Assembly (NCBI RefSeq): GCF_001885945.1
Contig: NZ_JXKQ01000001.1
Location: 372,001-436,000 of the forward strand
DNA from: Enterococcus hermanniensis
Lineage (GTDB): Bacteria; Bacillota; Bacilli; Lactobacillales; Enterococcaceae
Length of the DNA: 64,000 bases
Direction: 5' to 3'
Both the position numbers and the translations under genes were made by a program. How positions within the stretch are numbered: position 1 is the stretch's first letter; each line of letters starts with the position of its first letter. Of the stretch, positions 45,542 through 54,762 are shown one piece after another. Under the pieces are notes generated by a model. That model did no database searches. It saw only the letters and a program-made list of their open reading frames with translations, and had not been told where the DNA came from.

Positions 45542-45709
45542 TTAAAATTTAAACGTATTGATTACTTCTCCTTGTCGAATAATTTGGCTTACTTTCACGT
45601 GAACATGATCCGTTGCATAGCACAGTGCCTCACGATAACTTTTAAATTGTTTTTCTTTTTTATCCCCTTTTATTGTTTCAGTTAAGACTTGATAAACTAC
45701 CTTTTTCAT
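45542..45709 (-). CDS. 55-residue basic protein at the end of the rhamnose operon
   Basis: A short ORF starting MKKVVYQVLTETIKGD and ending IRQGEVINTFKF. GGAGAAGAAG precedes ATG 45709, and the stop is at 45542-45544. It begins 40 nt after fucO and is followed at once by the operon terminator, so it should be co-transcribed with rhamnose genes. It has a predicted beta-hairpin then helix pattern (YREALCYATDHV) and no membrane segment. Family not recognised. Confidence 0.7.
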   Translation of the reverse strand: MKKVVYQVLTETIKGDKKEKQFKSYREALCYATDHVHVKVSQIIRQGEVINTFKF

Positions 45710-45749
45710 CTTCTTCTCCTTATAATAAAAGCCGCGCTGCTCCCCAATA

Positions 45750-46904
45750 CTACAACATCGATTTATACAATGCGATAATTTCTTCTAAAGAAACGTCTCT
45801 TGGATTTCCTGGGGTACACACATCACGAAAAGCATCTTTAGCAACTTGTTCGACATCTTCTTCTTTCATCCCAAGCTCAGTTAAATTTTGCGGAATACCT
45901 ACATCGATGCCCAATTGTTTGACGGCATTCACAGCTGCGACACGAACAGCTGATAATGGCATGTCGGCAGCGCCATCGATGCCCATAGCAATTGCGATTT
46001 CTCGATATTTTTCGCCAGTGTTTTCTTTATTGAAATCCATGATCAATGGCAATAATGTAGCACACGCCACACCATGTGGCGTGTTGTACCAAGCAGACAA
46101 CGGATGCGCCATCCCATGGACCAAGCCTAATCCAACATTCGAAAATCCCATACCAGCAATATATTGACCTAGAGCCATTTCTTCGCGCCCTCTTTGATCA
46201 CCAGCGACTGAATCACGCAATGAATGACTAATGATTTCGATTGCCTTGATGTGTAACATGTCACTCATTTCCCAAGCACCTTTAGTAATAAATCCTTCAA
46301 TCGCATGGGTCAAAGCGTCCATTCCAGTCGATGCACATAATCCTTTAGGCATTCCCATCATCATATCACTATCGATAAATGCTACGACTGGAATATCATG
46401 CGGATCTACACAGACAAATTTACGGTGATTTTCAGTATCAGTGATAACATAATTAATCGTTACTTCCGCGGCTGTTCCAGAAGTCGTTGGCACGGCTAAA
46501 ATCGGTAATGCTGTTTTTTTGGTTTCAGCGACCCCTTCTAAACTAATGACATCCGAAAACTCCGGATTTTCTATGATAATCCCAATTGCTTTTGCTGTAT
46601 CGATCGGAGAACCCCCGCCAATAGCGACGATATAATCAGCTTCGGCCTTTTTGCAAGCTTCTACACCAGACTGAACAGCTTGGATAGAAGGATTTGGTAC
46701 GATTCCATCATAAATTTCATAAGCCAAACCTGCTGCTTTCAAAACATCAATAACTTTGGTAGCTACTTCAAATTTAAGTAAATCTTTGTCCGTGACAACT
46801 AATGCTTTTTTGAATCCCCGTTTTTTAGCTTCATTAGCTACTTCGTCGATCGCTCCTTTACCAAAATAAGAAGTTTCATTTAGTAGCATTCTATTTACTG
46901 TCAT
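45750..46904 (-). CDS. fucO: Lactaldehyde reductase, iron-dependent alcohol dehydrogenase family
   Basis: A 384-residue group III alcohol dehydrogenase reducing L-lactaldehyde to L-1,2-propanediol. The metal-site motif GMDALTHAIEGF, the NAD-binding GGGSPIDTAKA and the later GMAHPLSA are visible. The frame is open further upstream, but GAAAGAGG before ATG 46904 gives the family length. In this operon it disposes of the lactaldehyde made by RhaD. Confidence 0.93.
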   Translation of the reverse strand: MTVNRMLLNETSYFGKGAIDEVANEAKKRGFKKALVVTDKDLLKFEVATKVIDVLKAAGLAYEIYDGIVPNPSIQAVQSGVEACKKAEADYIVAIGGGSPIDTAKAIGIIIENPEFSDVISLEGVAETKKTALPILAVPTTSGTAAEVTINYVITDTENHRKFVCVDPHDIPVVAFIDSDMMMGMPKGLCASTGMDALTHAIEGFITKGAWEMSDMLHIKAIEIISHSLRDSVAGDQRGREEMALGQYIAGMGFSNVGLGLVHGMAHPLSAWYNTPHGVACATLLPLIMDFNKENTGEKYREIAIAMGIDGAADMPLSAVRVAAVNAVKQLGIDVGIPQNLTELGMKEEDVEQVAKDAFRDVCTPGNPRDVSLEEIIALYKSML

Positions 46905-46974
46905 TATTTTATCCTCTTTCCAATTGTGTTTATATTCACAAAAATTGATAAAAGAAACTACGAATAGTTTCTTT

Positions 46975-47286
46975 TTATAATTCAAATACTTGTTCTAAAT
47001 CCACGGTTACTGGAGAATTATCCGGATTTGTCTCCATCATATCTGCCATGTAATCCCACCATTTACGATTGATTTCTGTATCTGCTGTCTTGGACCATTT
47101 TGCGTCATCTTTTATTTCTAAATAGCCAAAAAGATAATCTGTTTCTGGATCAAAGAAAATAGAGTAACTAATAGCCCCATGATCTTTTAGCATTTCACGC
47201 ATCTCAGGCCATAATTCATTGTGTCGTTTTGCATATTCTGCTTTTAAGTCAGGATATAATTTCATCCGAACTGCTTTTTTAATCAT
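46975..47286 (-). CDS. rhaM: L-rhamnose mutarotase
   Basis: A 103-residue RhaM protein that interconverts alpha and beta anomers of L-rhamnose. Family features include MKLYPDLKAEY, HNELWPEM and the WWDYMADMM region. Its ATG overlaps the rhaD stop in an ATGA junction, so translation is coupled. Confidence 0.94.
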   Translation of the reverse strand: MIKKAVRMKLYPDLKAEYAKRHNELWPEMREMLKDHGAISYSIFFDPETDYLFGYLEIKDDAKWSKTADTEINRKWWDYMADMMETNPDNSPVTVDLEQVFEL

Positions 47287-48116
47287 ATACTTGTCACCTG
47301 CGCTTCAAAAAACTCTGGATTAGGAGTAATACCAAATTGTTTTGCTAAATCAATAAAGTTTTCATCCGTAATCGTTTGCCGAACACCGCCTTGAGCTTGA
47401 ACATATGTGTAGATTTGTGCAGCTTTTTCTGCTGTTTCGATCAGACCGAATGTTTCGTCCATTGTACGACCAGCTCCGTAAACACCGTGGAATGACCATA
47501 ATACCAACCGAGCTGCTTTCATTTTTTCCGCTGTTGCTTGCCCAATCTCATTTGAACCCGGAATCAGCCAAGGCAATACTTGAATCCCTTCTGGAAAAAC
47601 GACCATACATTCCGTACACATCTCCCAAAGCGTTCGAGTCATTGCTTTAGCGGTTAATTCATGGGTAAAAGTCATTGCTAATAGATGGCTAGCATGACAA
47701 TGCATCACGATCCGATTTTCTGGGTCTACTTCTAGCCGCGCAATATGGCTCATCAAATGGGCCGGCAATTCACTAGTTGGTACACCCCCGTCTGTATATC
47801 CCCATAACAACTCCACGCCATGACCATCTTCTGAAACACGAATCACACCTAAATTATTTGCAGGATCTTGGATGACATTTTTAAAATATTTACCTGAGCC
47901 AGTAACGATAAAATACTTTCCTGACAGTGCTGTCCCATCAAAATCCATTGAGATCGTACGTAAAACATTCGTAGTATCAAGATACTCTTGAACAACCTCC
48001 TCATCTAATAAATACGAAACATTGCCTCCATTTCTTTCGTCCCAACCTAAGCGATATAAATTGCTTGTCACCTCCACCATTTCTTTTACAAATGGTGCTT
48101 CTACGATATTCTTCAC
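47283..48116 (-). CDS. rhaD: Rhamnulose-1-phosphate aldolase
   Basis: A 277-residue class II aldolase splitting rhamnulose 1-phosphate into dihydroxyacetone phosphate and L-lactaldehyde. Zinc-binding histidines are seen in MHCHASHLLA, with CTECMVVFPEG and IPGSNEIG downstream. The start is GTG 48116, favoured over the longer frame because TTTTGGAGG lies 8 nt before it and the length then fits the family. It overlaps rhaM by four bases. Confidence 0.94.
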   Translation of the reverse strand: MKNIVEAPFVKEMVEVTSNLYRLGWDERNGGNVSYLLDEEVVQEYLDTTNVLRTISMDFDGTALSGKYFIVTGSGKYFKNVIQDPANNLGVIRVSEDGHGVELLWGYTDGGVPTSELPAHLMSHIARLEVDPENRIVMHCHASHLLAMTFTHELTAKAMTRTLWEMCTECMVVFPEGIQVLPWLIPGSNEIGQATAEKMKAARLVLWSFHGVYGAGRTMDETFGLIETAEKAAQIYTYVQAQGGVRQTITDENFIDLAKQFGITPNPEFFEAQVTSI

Positions 48117-48195
48117 GATTGATTCCTCCAAAATTTTCTTTGCAGATTCGTGAAAGAAGCCTTCAATATGAAGACTTGCTAACACGATCCATAAT

Positions 48196-49476
48196 TTATT
48201 TTGCTGTTGCTAATTCTTTATCCCGGGTAGATAAAATATCACGTTCATAGTTCATAACTTCCTCATACCAATTCATACCAACCGGTGCATCGTTTTGTTC
48301 ACAGAAATAGTTCCAAACATCGGCATAGGGGAAATCTTTCAATTCTTCAGTCAGCGCCATGCGTTTTGTATAATCATTTTCCAATTCGATTTGTTTCAAT
48401 TCATTGGTTGGCTCAAGCATTGCTTTTAATAATGCCTTTTGAGTGTTGCGTGTACCGACGACCCACGCAGCGATTCGATTGATTGTTGCATCGAAGAAAT
48501 CCAACCCAATATTCGTTTTATCCAATAAATCATTCCGAACGATTTCTTTACCGATTTCTTGTAATTCATCATCCATAATAACTACATGGTCAGAATCCCA
48601 ACGAACGGGACGTGAAACGTGAAGCATAATTCCTTTAGAAAATAATGCTAGTGAGGATAATTTATTTGAAATGACTTCTGTTGGGTGGAAGTGTCCTGCA
48701 TCCAAACAAATTAATTTATCACGAGTTAAACCATATCCCATATAGAATTCATGCGAGCCTACTGTATAGGCTTCTGCACCTAGGCCGAATAATTTACTTT
48801 CTACGGCTTCTTGCGTGTATGTTTCATTTAGATCTTCTTCGAAAATTTCATCTAGGGATTCCATCATGCGTTTACGCGGTGTATAACGATCAATCGGATT
48901 GTCTTTCATTCCGTCTGGCATCCAAAAATTATTGATACAAGTTTGACCTGTTTCTTTTCCTAAATATTCAGCAATTTTACGGCTACGTTTTCCATGTTCA
49001 ATCCAATAGTCTCGGACTGCTTTATCTGGATGTGCCAGAGTCATTCCGTCTTTCATCATTGGATGAGAGAAGAAAGTAGGATTAAAGTCTAAGCCAACAC
49101 CTTGTTCGTTCGCCCATTTGGCCCATTTTTCAAAATGTTTTGGTTCAATTTCATCTAAATCGATGGCTTCATCCGTATCTAAATAAATTGCATGTAGATT
49201 GATTTTATGTTTTCCGGGAATCAATGCTAACGCTTTTTCCATATCTTGACGCAATTGATCTGGTGTATGAGCTGCCCCAGGGTAATCACCCGTTGCCATG
49301 ATTCCGCCTGTTAATTCTCCCTCTGGGTTTAAAAAACCTTTAACATCATCACCTTGCCAGCAATGCATCGATATTTTTACCTCTTGTAATTTTTTTAAAG
49401 CGGCTTCAGTATCAACACCGATTTCGGCATAACGAGTTTTCGCTTCTTGATAACGTTCTTCTACTGTTTTTGTCAT
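48196..49476 (-). CDS. rhaA: L-rhamnose isomerase
   Basis: A 426-residue manganese-dependent TIM-barrel isomerase converting L-rhamnose to L-rhamnulose. Conserved SMHCWQGDDV near residue 35 and CLDAGHFHPTE with the metal ligands are visible. AAGGAGA precedes the ATG. It lies between rhaB and rhaD. Confidence 0.97.
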   Translation of the reverse strand: MTKTVEERYQEAKTRYAEIGVDTEAALKKLQEVKISMHCWQGDDVKGFLNPEGELTGGIMATGDYPGAAHTPDQLRQDMEKALALIPGKHKINLHAIYLDTDEAIDLDEIEPKHFEKWAKWANEQGVGLDFNPTFFSHPMMKDGMTLAHPDKAVRDYWIEHGKRSRKIAEYLGKETGQTCINNFWMPDGMKDNPIDRYTPRKRMMESLDEIFEEDLNETYTQEAVESKLFGLGAEAYTVGSHEFYMGYGLTRDKLICLDAGHFHPTEVISNKLSSLALFSKGIMLHVSRPVRWDSDHVVIMDDELQEIGKEIVRNDLLDKTNIGLDFFDATINRIAAWVVGTRNTQKALLKAMLEPTNELKQIELENDYTKRMALTEELKDFPYADVWNYFCEQNDAPVGMNWYEEVMNYERDILSTRDKELATAK

Positions 49477-49503
49477 GTTAAGATCTCCTTTTTTTTATAC
49501 GAT

Positions 49504-50961
49504 TTATACAAATGATTTAGTTAATGCTTGGTAGTTTTCAATTGCTTGATGATTATCTTTTTGTGGTACAAATTCCTTTAATGGAAATGATTTTTTGATC
49601 CCTTCACGGCCTGCTGCTAATGTACCGAATCCATTTGTCGCGACCATTTGAACAATAATATTTCCGATGGCCGTTGCTTCTCCAGGTCCAGCTAATACGT
49701 TGATACCGCAAGCATCTGCTGTTAATTGATTCAAAAAATCATTATTTGAACCACCGCCAACAATATGCAGTTGCGTGATCGTTTTACCTGTGATTGCTTC
49801 TAGGTTTTCTAATTCAACGGCATAACACAGCGCCAAACTATCATAGATACAACGCGCCAATTCTCCTGCTGTTTGTGGAACTTTTTGATTGAATTCTTGG
49901 CAGTAACTTTGGATTGCTTCAATCATATTCTTAGGATTCATGAAGCGAGCGTCATTCACATCGATCAAACTAACAAACGCCTCTTCCTTGCTTGCCAACT
50001 CAGCCAATTCGGGATAAGAATATTGATATTCTTGGATTCGAGCGACTTCTTGGATCAACCACATCCCCATAATATTTTTCAAGAAGCGGATCGTGCCTTG
50101 GACACCCCACTCATTTGTAAAGTTGGCATCAAACGCGGCCGGAGTGGAAATACCTTGCTCCATCTCAACACCCATCAACGACCATGTGCCTGAACTGATA
50201 TACGCCCAGTTCTCTCCTTTACCGGGAGTTCCCACCACAGCAGAGGCTGTATCATGCGAGGCAATCGAGATAAATGTCGCATCGGGCAACTCATATTCAG
50301 GAAATTTTTCTTTTAAAATTGATCCTAAGATCGAGCCTGGTTCAACCATTTTAGGGAATATTGCTTGATCTACTTTGATTGCTTCTAAAATAGTCTCATC
50401 TAATTTTCGAGTTTGTAGATTCATCAGCTGCATTGTCGAGGCATTGGTTTTTTCTAAAACAGCTTTTCCTGTTAAGACATAACCTAGATAATCTGGCATC
50501 AACAATAATTTATTTGTTTGCGCTAATTTTTCAGTCTCTTCTTTTAGTAATTGAAAAACAGTATTAAAGGGTTGCAGTTGAATCCCCGTTTTCTCATAAA
50601 GTTGACGTAATGAAAATTCCGAATCAAATTCCTCCATTGCCTTATTCGTTCGTTTGTCTCGATAACTTACAGGTCGTTTCAATGCTTGACTTTCACTATC
50701 TAATAGACAATAATCAACGCCCCAAGTATCGATCCCTACATAACAAGTATCAATTCCTTGTTTTTTGATTTTTTCTAAACCAAGTAAAATTTCTTTGATC
50801 AAATGATCGGTATCCCAACAATCGGTTCCTTCGATCGTTGAAAATCCATTCTTAAAACGATGGACTTCTTCCAAAGAAATTTTATCAAACGGATCCTTTT
50901 TTGAGAGCATCAAGCGACCACTAGATGCCCCAATATCAATCGCTACGTATGTTTTTGTCAT
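49504..50961 (-). CDS. rhaB: Rhamnulokinase
   Basis: A 485-residue FGGY-family sugar kinase phosphorylating L-rhamnulose at O-1. The N-terminal phosphate motif AIDIGASSGR and the late HIVGGGSNNDFLNQ are both present, with SSGTWSLMG in the middle. Its ATG overlaps the stop of the permease gene (ATGA). Confidence 0.96.
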   Translation of the reverse strand: MTKTYVAIDIGASSGRLMLSKKDPFDKISLEEVHRFKNGFSTIEGTDCWDTDHLIKEILLGLEKIKKQGIDTCYVGIDTWGVDYCLLDSESQALKRPVSYRDKRTNKAMEEFDSEFSLRQLYEKTGIQLQPFNTVFQLLKEETEKLAQTNKLLLMPDYLGYVLTGKAVLEKTNASTMQLMNLQTRKLDETILEAIKVDQAIFPKMVEPGSILGSILKEKFPEYELPDATFISIASHDTASAVVGTPGKGENWAYISSGTWSLMGVEMEQGISTPAAFDANFTNEWGVQGTIRFLKNIMGMWLIQEVARIQEYQYSYPELAELASKEEAFVSLIDVNDARFMNPKNMIEAIQSYCQEFNQKVPQTAGELARCIYDSLALCYAVELENLEAITGKTITQLHIVGGGSNNDFLNQLTADACGINVLAGPGEATAIGNIIVQMVATNGFGTLAAGREGIKKSFPLKEFVPQKDNHQAIENYQALTKSFV

Positions 50962-52277
50962 TTTGATACCTCTTGTCCACGAGGAAGATCCATTTCAGTC
51001 ACAATTTCTTCACTCTTGCCATAACGTTCTTGCGTGATTTGTTCCAATGTTTTCCCCCTTGTTTTCGGTGCCCAAACGGTTCCGATCACTAAAGAGACAA
51101 GTAATAACCCAATCATGACTGTTCCGGCAACTGTAAAACCTAAATTGGCTAAAATAATCGGGAAGATGATTGACCACACACCACAACTTCCGCGGACTAA
51201 GAAGAACATGACTCCTTGTGCGCCACCGCGATATTTCGTTGGAAATAATTCCGATGCCCATAATGCATAGAAAGCCTGCGCACCAATACCAGCAGAAATT
51301 CCCCAAAGAATAACAAATACCCATAGTCCAACCCAAGACATTCCTACATAAGTCAACACGACCCAAGAAGCTACAGCTAATAAAGCGCCTACAAAATAGA
51401 ATTTACGATGGTCGACTTTATCACCTAATTTGGCAAAACCAAAATATGAACCCAATGAAGTTAAGACCCACAATGCCGCTTGCAACATATTCGCTTGGGA
51501 ATTTGTTAATCCCCCGACCGTTTCATATACAAAAGGCATAAAGAATCCCATCGCCCCAGCAACTAAATTCCAGAATAAGTAAACACCTACTAAGAAAGCA
51601 ATCGATTTTCTATTGACCACACTTGAAAATAAATCTCGATAAGGATGTGCTTTTTCAGACTCTTGCAATGTCGCTTGACGAGCATTTTCTTCTGCCCAAT
51701 CTTTCGATTCTTCTAATTGACGTTGCAAGATCCAAGCAACCAATGCAACAACGACTAACGATACAAATAACAAACGATTTCCTAGTAAACCTAATGGTGC
51801 TAAGATCACACCTAATGTGAAAATAATTGCTGGACCTAGTGACCAAGCCAATTGTGAAATGCCAATATTGTGTGCCCTAGAATCAGGGTGTGCCATTTCA
51901 GCGATATATGACCATGAAGCTGGTACGCCTGCGCCAACTGAAAGTCCCATAATTAAAAAACCAGCCAATAACATCGGGAAATTCATGGCGAAAATAATAA
52001 ATAATGCCCCAAACATGTAAATCAATAGGTTATAGGTATAGATGAATTTACGCCCATATTTATCCGATAAATGTCCACCGACCAACGCACCTACAGCAGC
52101 TCCAAAAGCATTCGCACTCAAGGCCCCCAACAATCCGACAGAAAAACTACTCAAACCAAAATGTTCCGCCCACAATGTCAAACCACTCGCGCCTGCTACG
52201 ATACAACCTGAATCTAGGTAATTGGTCAAGGAAACAGCAATCGTTTCTTTCTTTCCTCCACTGCTTTGTCCACTCAT
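50958..52277 (-). CDS. MFS sugar transporter, probable L-rhamnose permease
   Basis: A 439-residue transporter of the sugar porter branch with 12 predicted helices and motifs GGHLSDKYGRKF and GAQGVMFFLVRG. It is the first gene of the rhamnose operon and overlaps rhaB by four bases, which makes L-rhamnose the likely substrate. It is unrelated to the RhaT family of enteric bacteria. GGAGCGAG precedes the ATG. Confidence 0.88.
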   Translation of the reverse strand: MSGQSSGGKKETIAVSLTNYLDSGCIVAGASGLTLWAEHFGLSSFSVGLLGALSANAFGAAVGALVGGHLSDKYGRKFIYTYNLLIYMFGALFIIFAMNFPMLLAGFLIMGLSVGAGVPASWSYIAEMAHPDSRAHNIGISQLAWSLGPAIIFTLGVILAPLGLLGNRLLFVSLVVVALVAWILQRQLEESKDWAEENARQATLQESEKAHPYRDLFSSVVNRKSIAFLVGVYLFWNLVAGAMGFFMPFVYETVGGLTNSQANMLQAALWVLTSLGSYFGFAKLGDKVDHRKFYFVGALLAVASWVVLTYVGMSWVGLWVFVILWGISAGIGAQAFYALWASELFPTKYRGGAQGVMFFLVRGSCGVWSIIFPIILANLGFTVAGTVMIGLLLVSLVIGTVWAPKTRGKTLEQITQERYGKSEEIVTEMDLPRGQEVSK

Positions 52278-52388
52278 GTTTTTCTCGCTCCTTAAATTTA
52301 TTTACATGCATATTATTAAATTTTTTGGTTGCGCTTTCAATGACGAGGATATAGAATAAGTGTAACGAATTTACAGGGATGTGTTGAC
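52278..52388. promoter_or_regulatory. Divergent rhamnose/AraC promoters with a central cre site
   Basis: TTGGTTGCGCTTTCAA (52325-52340) fits the CcpA operator with one mismatch in either direction. On the plus strand TTGCGC-N17-TAGAAT leads to the AraC gene; on the minus strand TTGAAA-N17-AATAAT leads to the permease gene. Both -35 boxes lie in the cre, so glucose repression of both is likely. An AraC-type binding site was not resolved. Confidence 0.7.
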
Positions 52389-53381
52389 ATGCATACAATC
52401 GTCAAAGAGTACCTAAAACATCATAATCAGATCGAAAAAGAACAGTTTCAAAAGAAAGAATTTATAATGGATATTCCAGCAAAATCTTTTCAAACAGATG
52501 AGAGTGATATGATTTTATTAAGAGAATACTTCCTAAAAAATAACTCTATTTACATTAGCAAGCACCCCCGTTTTGCTCCTTACCCTAAGCATAGTCATCA
52601 TTTTTTAGAACTAAACTATGTTTATTCTGGAAAATCCATTCAGTATATCAATGGAAAACGTGAAGTGATCCAACGTGGTGAAATTCTATTGCTCGATCGT
52701 GGTTCCTCCCATTCACTTGGTGAGCACGGAGAAGAAGATATTTTAATCAATATTATTTTTCCAAATGATCGCGTCGATATTGATTGGTTGTCTAGTTTAA
52801 ATGATAAAAATAGTGTGCTATTTAATTTTTTAGCACAAACGATCGCTACACGTTCAAGAAAAGAATACTTAATTTTCCGTTGTGGCCAAAATGAACACGT
52901 TCAAATGATCTTAGATCAAATGATCGATAAGTATTTTTCTGAACCGGTCTTTGCTAATGAAATTATTTCTTTATATATCCCCATTTTATTCACCGAATTG
53001 ATTGGCAATTGTTCCTATGATTTTCATGAAGAGCAAAAAGATAAAACCAATAATCAAGTAGTCATTGATACGTTGAAGCTGATCGAAAAGGAGTATGCAA
53101 GCCTCTCGCTTGAAACCGCTGCTCAACGATTAGGCTATAATAAAAATTATTTAAGTAATATCATCAAGAAAAAAACAAATGCGACTTTTTCTGAATTACT
53201 GATCAAACAACGTATGAAACAAGCCAAGTTTTTGATAGAAAGTACGACTTTATCAATCAGCAATATCGTTGAATTGATTGGCTTAAAAAATCGAAGTCAT
53301 TTTTATAAAGAATTCAAAGCAACTTACGGTGACCTTCCGACTGCTTTTCGAAATACTAAAACCGGTCCTCAGATTTCCTGA
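52389..53381 (+). CDS. AraC-family transcriptional activator of rhamnose genes
   Basis: A 330-residue regulator with an N-terminal cupin sensor domain (YPKHSHHFLELNYVYSG near residue 60) and two C-terminal helix-turn-helix motifs (ETAAQRLGYNKNYLSNIIKK and ISNIVELIGLKNRSHFYKEF). It is divergent from the rhamnose operon, so a RhaR/RhaS-like role is expected. A weak ribosome binding site (ACAGGGATG) precedes ATG 52389. It has its own terminator. Confidence 0.9.
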   Translation: MHTIVKEYLKHHNQIEKEQFQKKEFIMDIPAKSFQTDESDMILLREYFLKNNSIYISKHPRFAPYPKHSHHFLELNYVYSGKSIQYINGKREVIQRGEILLLDRGSSHSLGEHGEEDILINIIFPNDRVDIDWLSSLNDKNSVLFNFLAQTIATRSRKEYLIFRCGQNEHVQMILDQMIDKYFSEPVFANEIISLYIPILFTELIGNCSYDFHEEQKDKTNNQVVIDTLKLIEKEYASLSLETAAQRLGYNKNYLSNIIKKKTNATFSELLIKQRMKQAKFLIESTTLSISNIVELIGLKNRSHFYKEFKATYGDLPTAFRNTKTGPQIS

Positions 53382-53390
53382 GGACCGGTT
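53360..53390 (+). terminator. Terminator of the AraC gene
   Basis: AACCGGTCCTCAG and CTGAGGACCGGTT arms around ATTTC, followed by TATTTTATT; the stem contains the stop codon. Confidence 0.9.
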
Positions 53391-53473
53391 TATTTTATTC
53401 TTTAATAAATTCGTGCCACTCGAAATAGAAAGTGCTACACTGAAACTAGCTTAATAAAAAGTGAGGGTTTTAT

Positions 53474-54148
53474 ATGAAAGGCGTCATTTTTGATTTTAAC
53501 GGCACCATGTTTTTAGATTCTGATTTGCATGAAGCCGCTTGGCTGTATCTGATTCAAAAATACTCAAATAGAACAATGACTGAAGAAGATATTCTTAAAA
53601 ATATCCACGGTAAAACCAACGACGTAATTTTACGTCATTTTCTTTCAGCTGATCTATCCACTGAGGACATTCAACAACTATCGGACGAAAAAGAAGCGTA
53701 TTATCGGAAGTTAGTTGTTGAAAGTCCAGAGCACAATACATTTACGACTGGTTTGACAGATGTACTAGCTGAATTGAAAATCCAAAATATCCCAATGACG
53801 ATTGCTTCAGCTTCGCCTAAAGTGAATATGGATTTTTATTTTGATTATTTAAACTTGGGTAAGTGGTTCTATGAAGAAAAAATTGTCTATCATGATGGCT
53901 CATTTCCTGGTAAACCAGCACCAGATATCTTCTTGATTGCTGCTAAAAAAATCAATGTCTCACCTGAAGATTGTTTAGTAATTGAAGACTCTTATTCAGG
54001 CTTACAAGCCGCACGCAATGCTGCAATCGGCACGATTGTCGCAATTGATCCCTTCCATCAAAATCGCGCTATTTTCCAAGCAGAAAAACTTGCCCCAGAT
54101 GGCGTAATTGATGATTTTTCAACTTTTAGCTCAACCTATCTAAAGTAA
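53474..54148 (+). CDS. HAD-superfamily phosphatase, beta-phosphoglucomutase-like
   Basis: A 224-residue HAD subfamily IA protein with DFNGTMFLDSD as motif I (residues 7-17), ASASPK and the late EDSYSGLQAA. Motif I has Asn between the nucleophile Asp and Gly (DFNGT), as in many mutase-like members. GAGGG precedes the ATG. It is a separate unit after the AraC gene; substrate unknown, presumably a sugar phosphate. Confidence 0.88.
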   Translation: MKGVIFDFNGTMFLDSDLHEAAWLYLIQKYSNRTMTEEDILKNIHGKTNDVILRHFLSADLSTEDIQQLSDEKEAYYRKLVVESPEHNTFTTGLTDVLAELKIQNIPMTIASASPKVNMDFYFDYLNLGKWFYEEKIVYHDGSFPGKPAPDIFLIAAKKINVSPEDCLVIEDSYSGLQAARNAAIGTIVAIDPFHQNRAIFQAEKLAPDGVIDDFSTFSSTYLK

Positions 54149-54149
54149 A

Positions 54150-54187
54150 GAAAAACCACAGCGAAGTATTTCGCTGCGGTTTTTTTT
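54150..54187. terminator. Bidirectional terminator
   Basis: AAAACCACAGCGAA and TTCGCTGCGGTTTT arms between convergent genes; pairing is better on the minus strand (G-U in place of a mismatch). Confidence 0.85.
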
Positions 54188-54731
54188 AAATGATTTTTGC
54201 CCCTAAAGTATTTTGGAAGTGATTCAAAGCCCACTCATGACCCACCGGATCAAAACTGGCGACCGCATTTTTCGGTATCACTAATTGGTACCCTAAGTTA
54301 TACGCATCCACAGCCGTATGGAGAACACAAATATCTGTACAAACACCTGTAAGACATAATTCAGTAATTCCCCGCTCGCGTAATCGAACATCCAAATCCG
54401 TGCCACTAAATGCAGAATAATGTCGTTTATCGATCCAATAAACATTTTCTGCTGTTTGATTGGTTTGATAAAACGTAGCTAATGAGCCGTAAAGCGCTCG
54501 TCCGCCGGTACCCACAACATTGTGCGGTGGAAACAACTTATTTTCTGGATGATAACGATCAGTGGGATCATGACCATCGATTGCAAAAACTACTAAATCA
54601 CCGGAAGCAAAATAATCTTTCGTTACAGCAACTAGTGCTTCTTCAATCGCTTGTCCGGCTTCACCGGTTGTTAATTTCCCATTGGTTGCAATAAAATCAT
54701 ACGTGTAATCAATTGAAAGCAGCGCGCGCAT
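54186..54731 (-). CDS. pncA: Nicotinamidase/isochorismatase-family cysteine hydrolase
   Basis: A 181-residue cysteine hydrolase. The catalytic Asp is in SIDYTYDF (Asp8), the Lys in IDKRHYSAF and the nucleophile Cys in GVCTDICV. The metal-site-like GHDP is also seen. The pattern fits nicotinamidase, which yields nicotinate for NAD salvage; the ECF gene at the start of the window may import the same vitamin. GGAGG precedes the ATG. Other amide substrates cannot be excluded. Confidence 0.82.
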   Translation of the reverse strand: MRALLSIDYTYDFIATNGKLTTGEAGQAIEEALVAVTKDYFASGDLVVFAIDGHDPTDRYHPENKLFPPHNVVGTGGRALYGSLATFYQTNQTAENVYWIDKRHYSAFSGTDLDVRLRERGITELCLTGVCTDICVLHTAVDAYNLGYQLVIPKNAVASFDPVGHEWALNHFQNTLGAKII

Positions 54732-54762
54732 CTAACTTCCTCCTCTACTCGTAATAGTTTTT

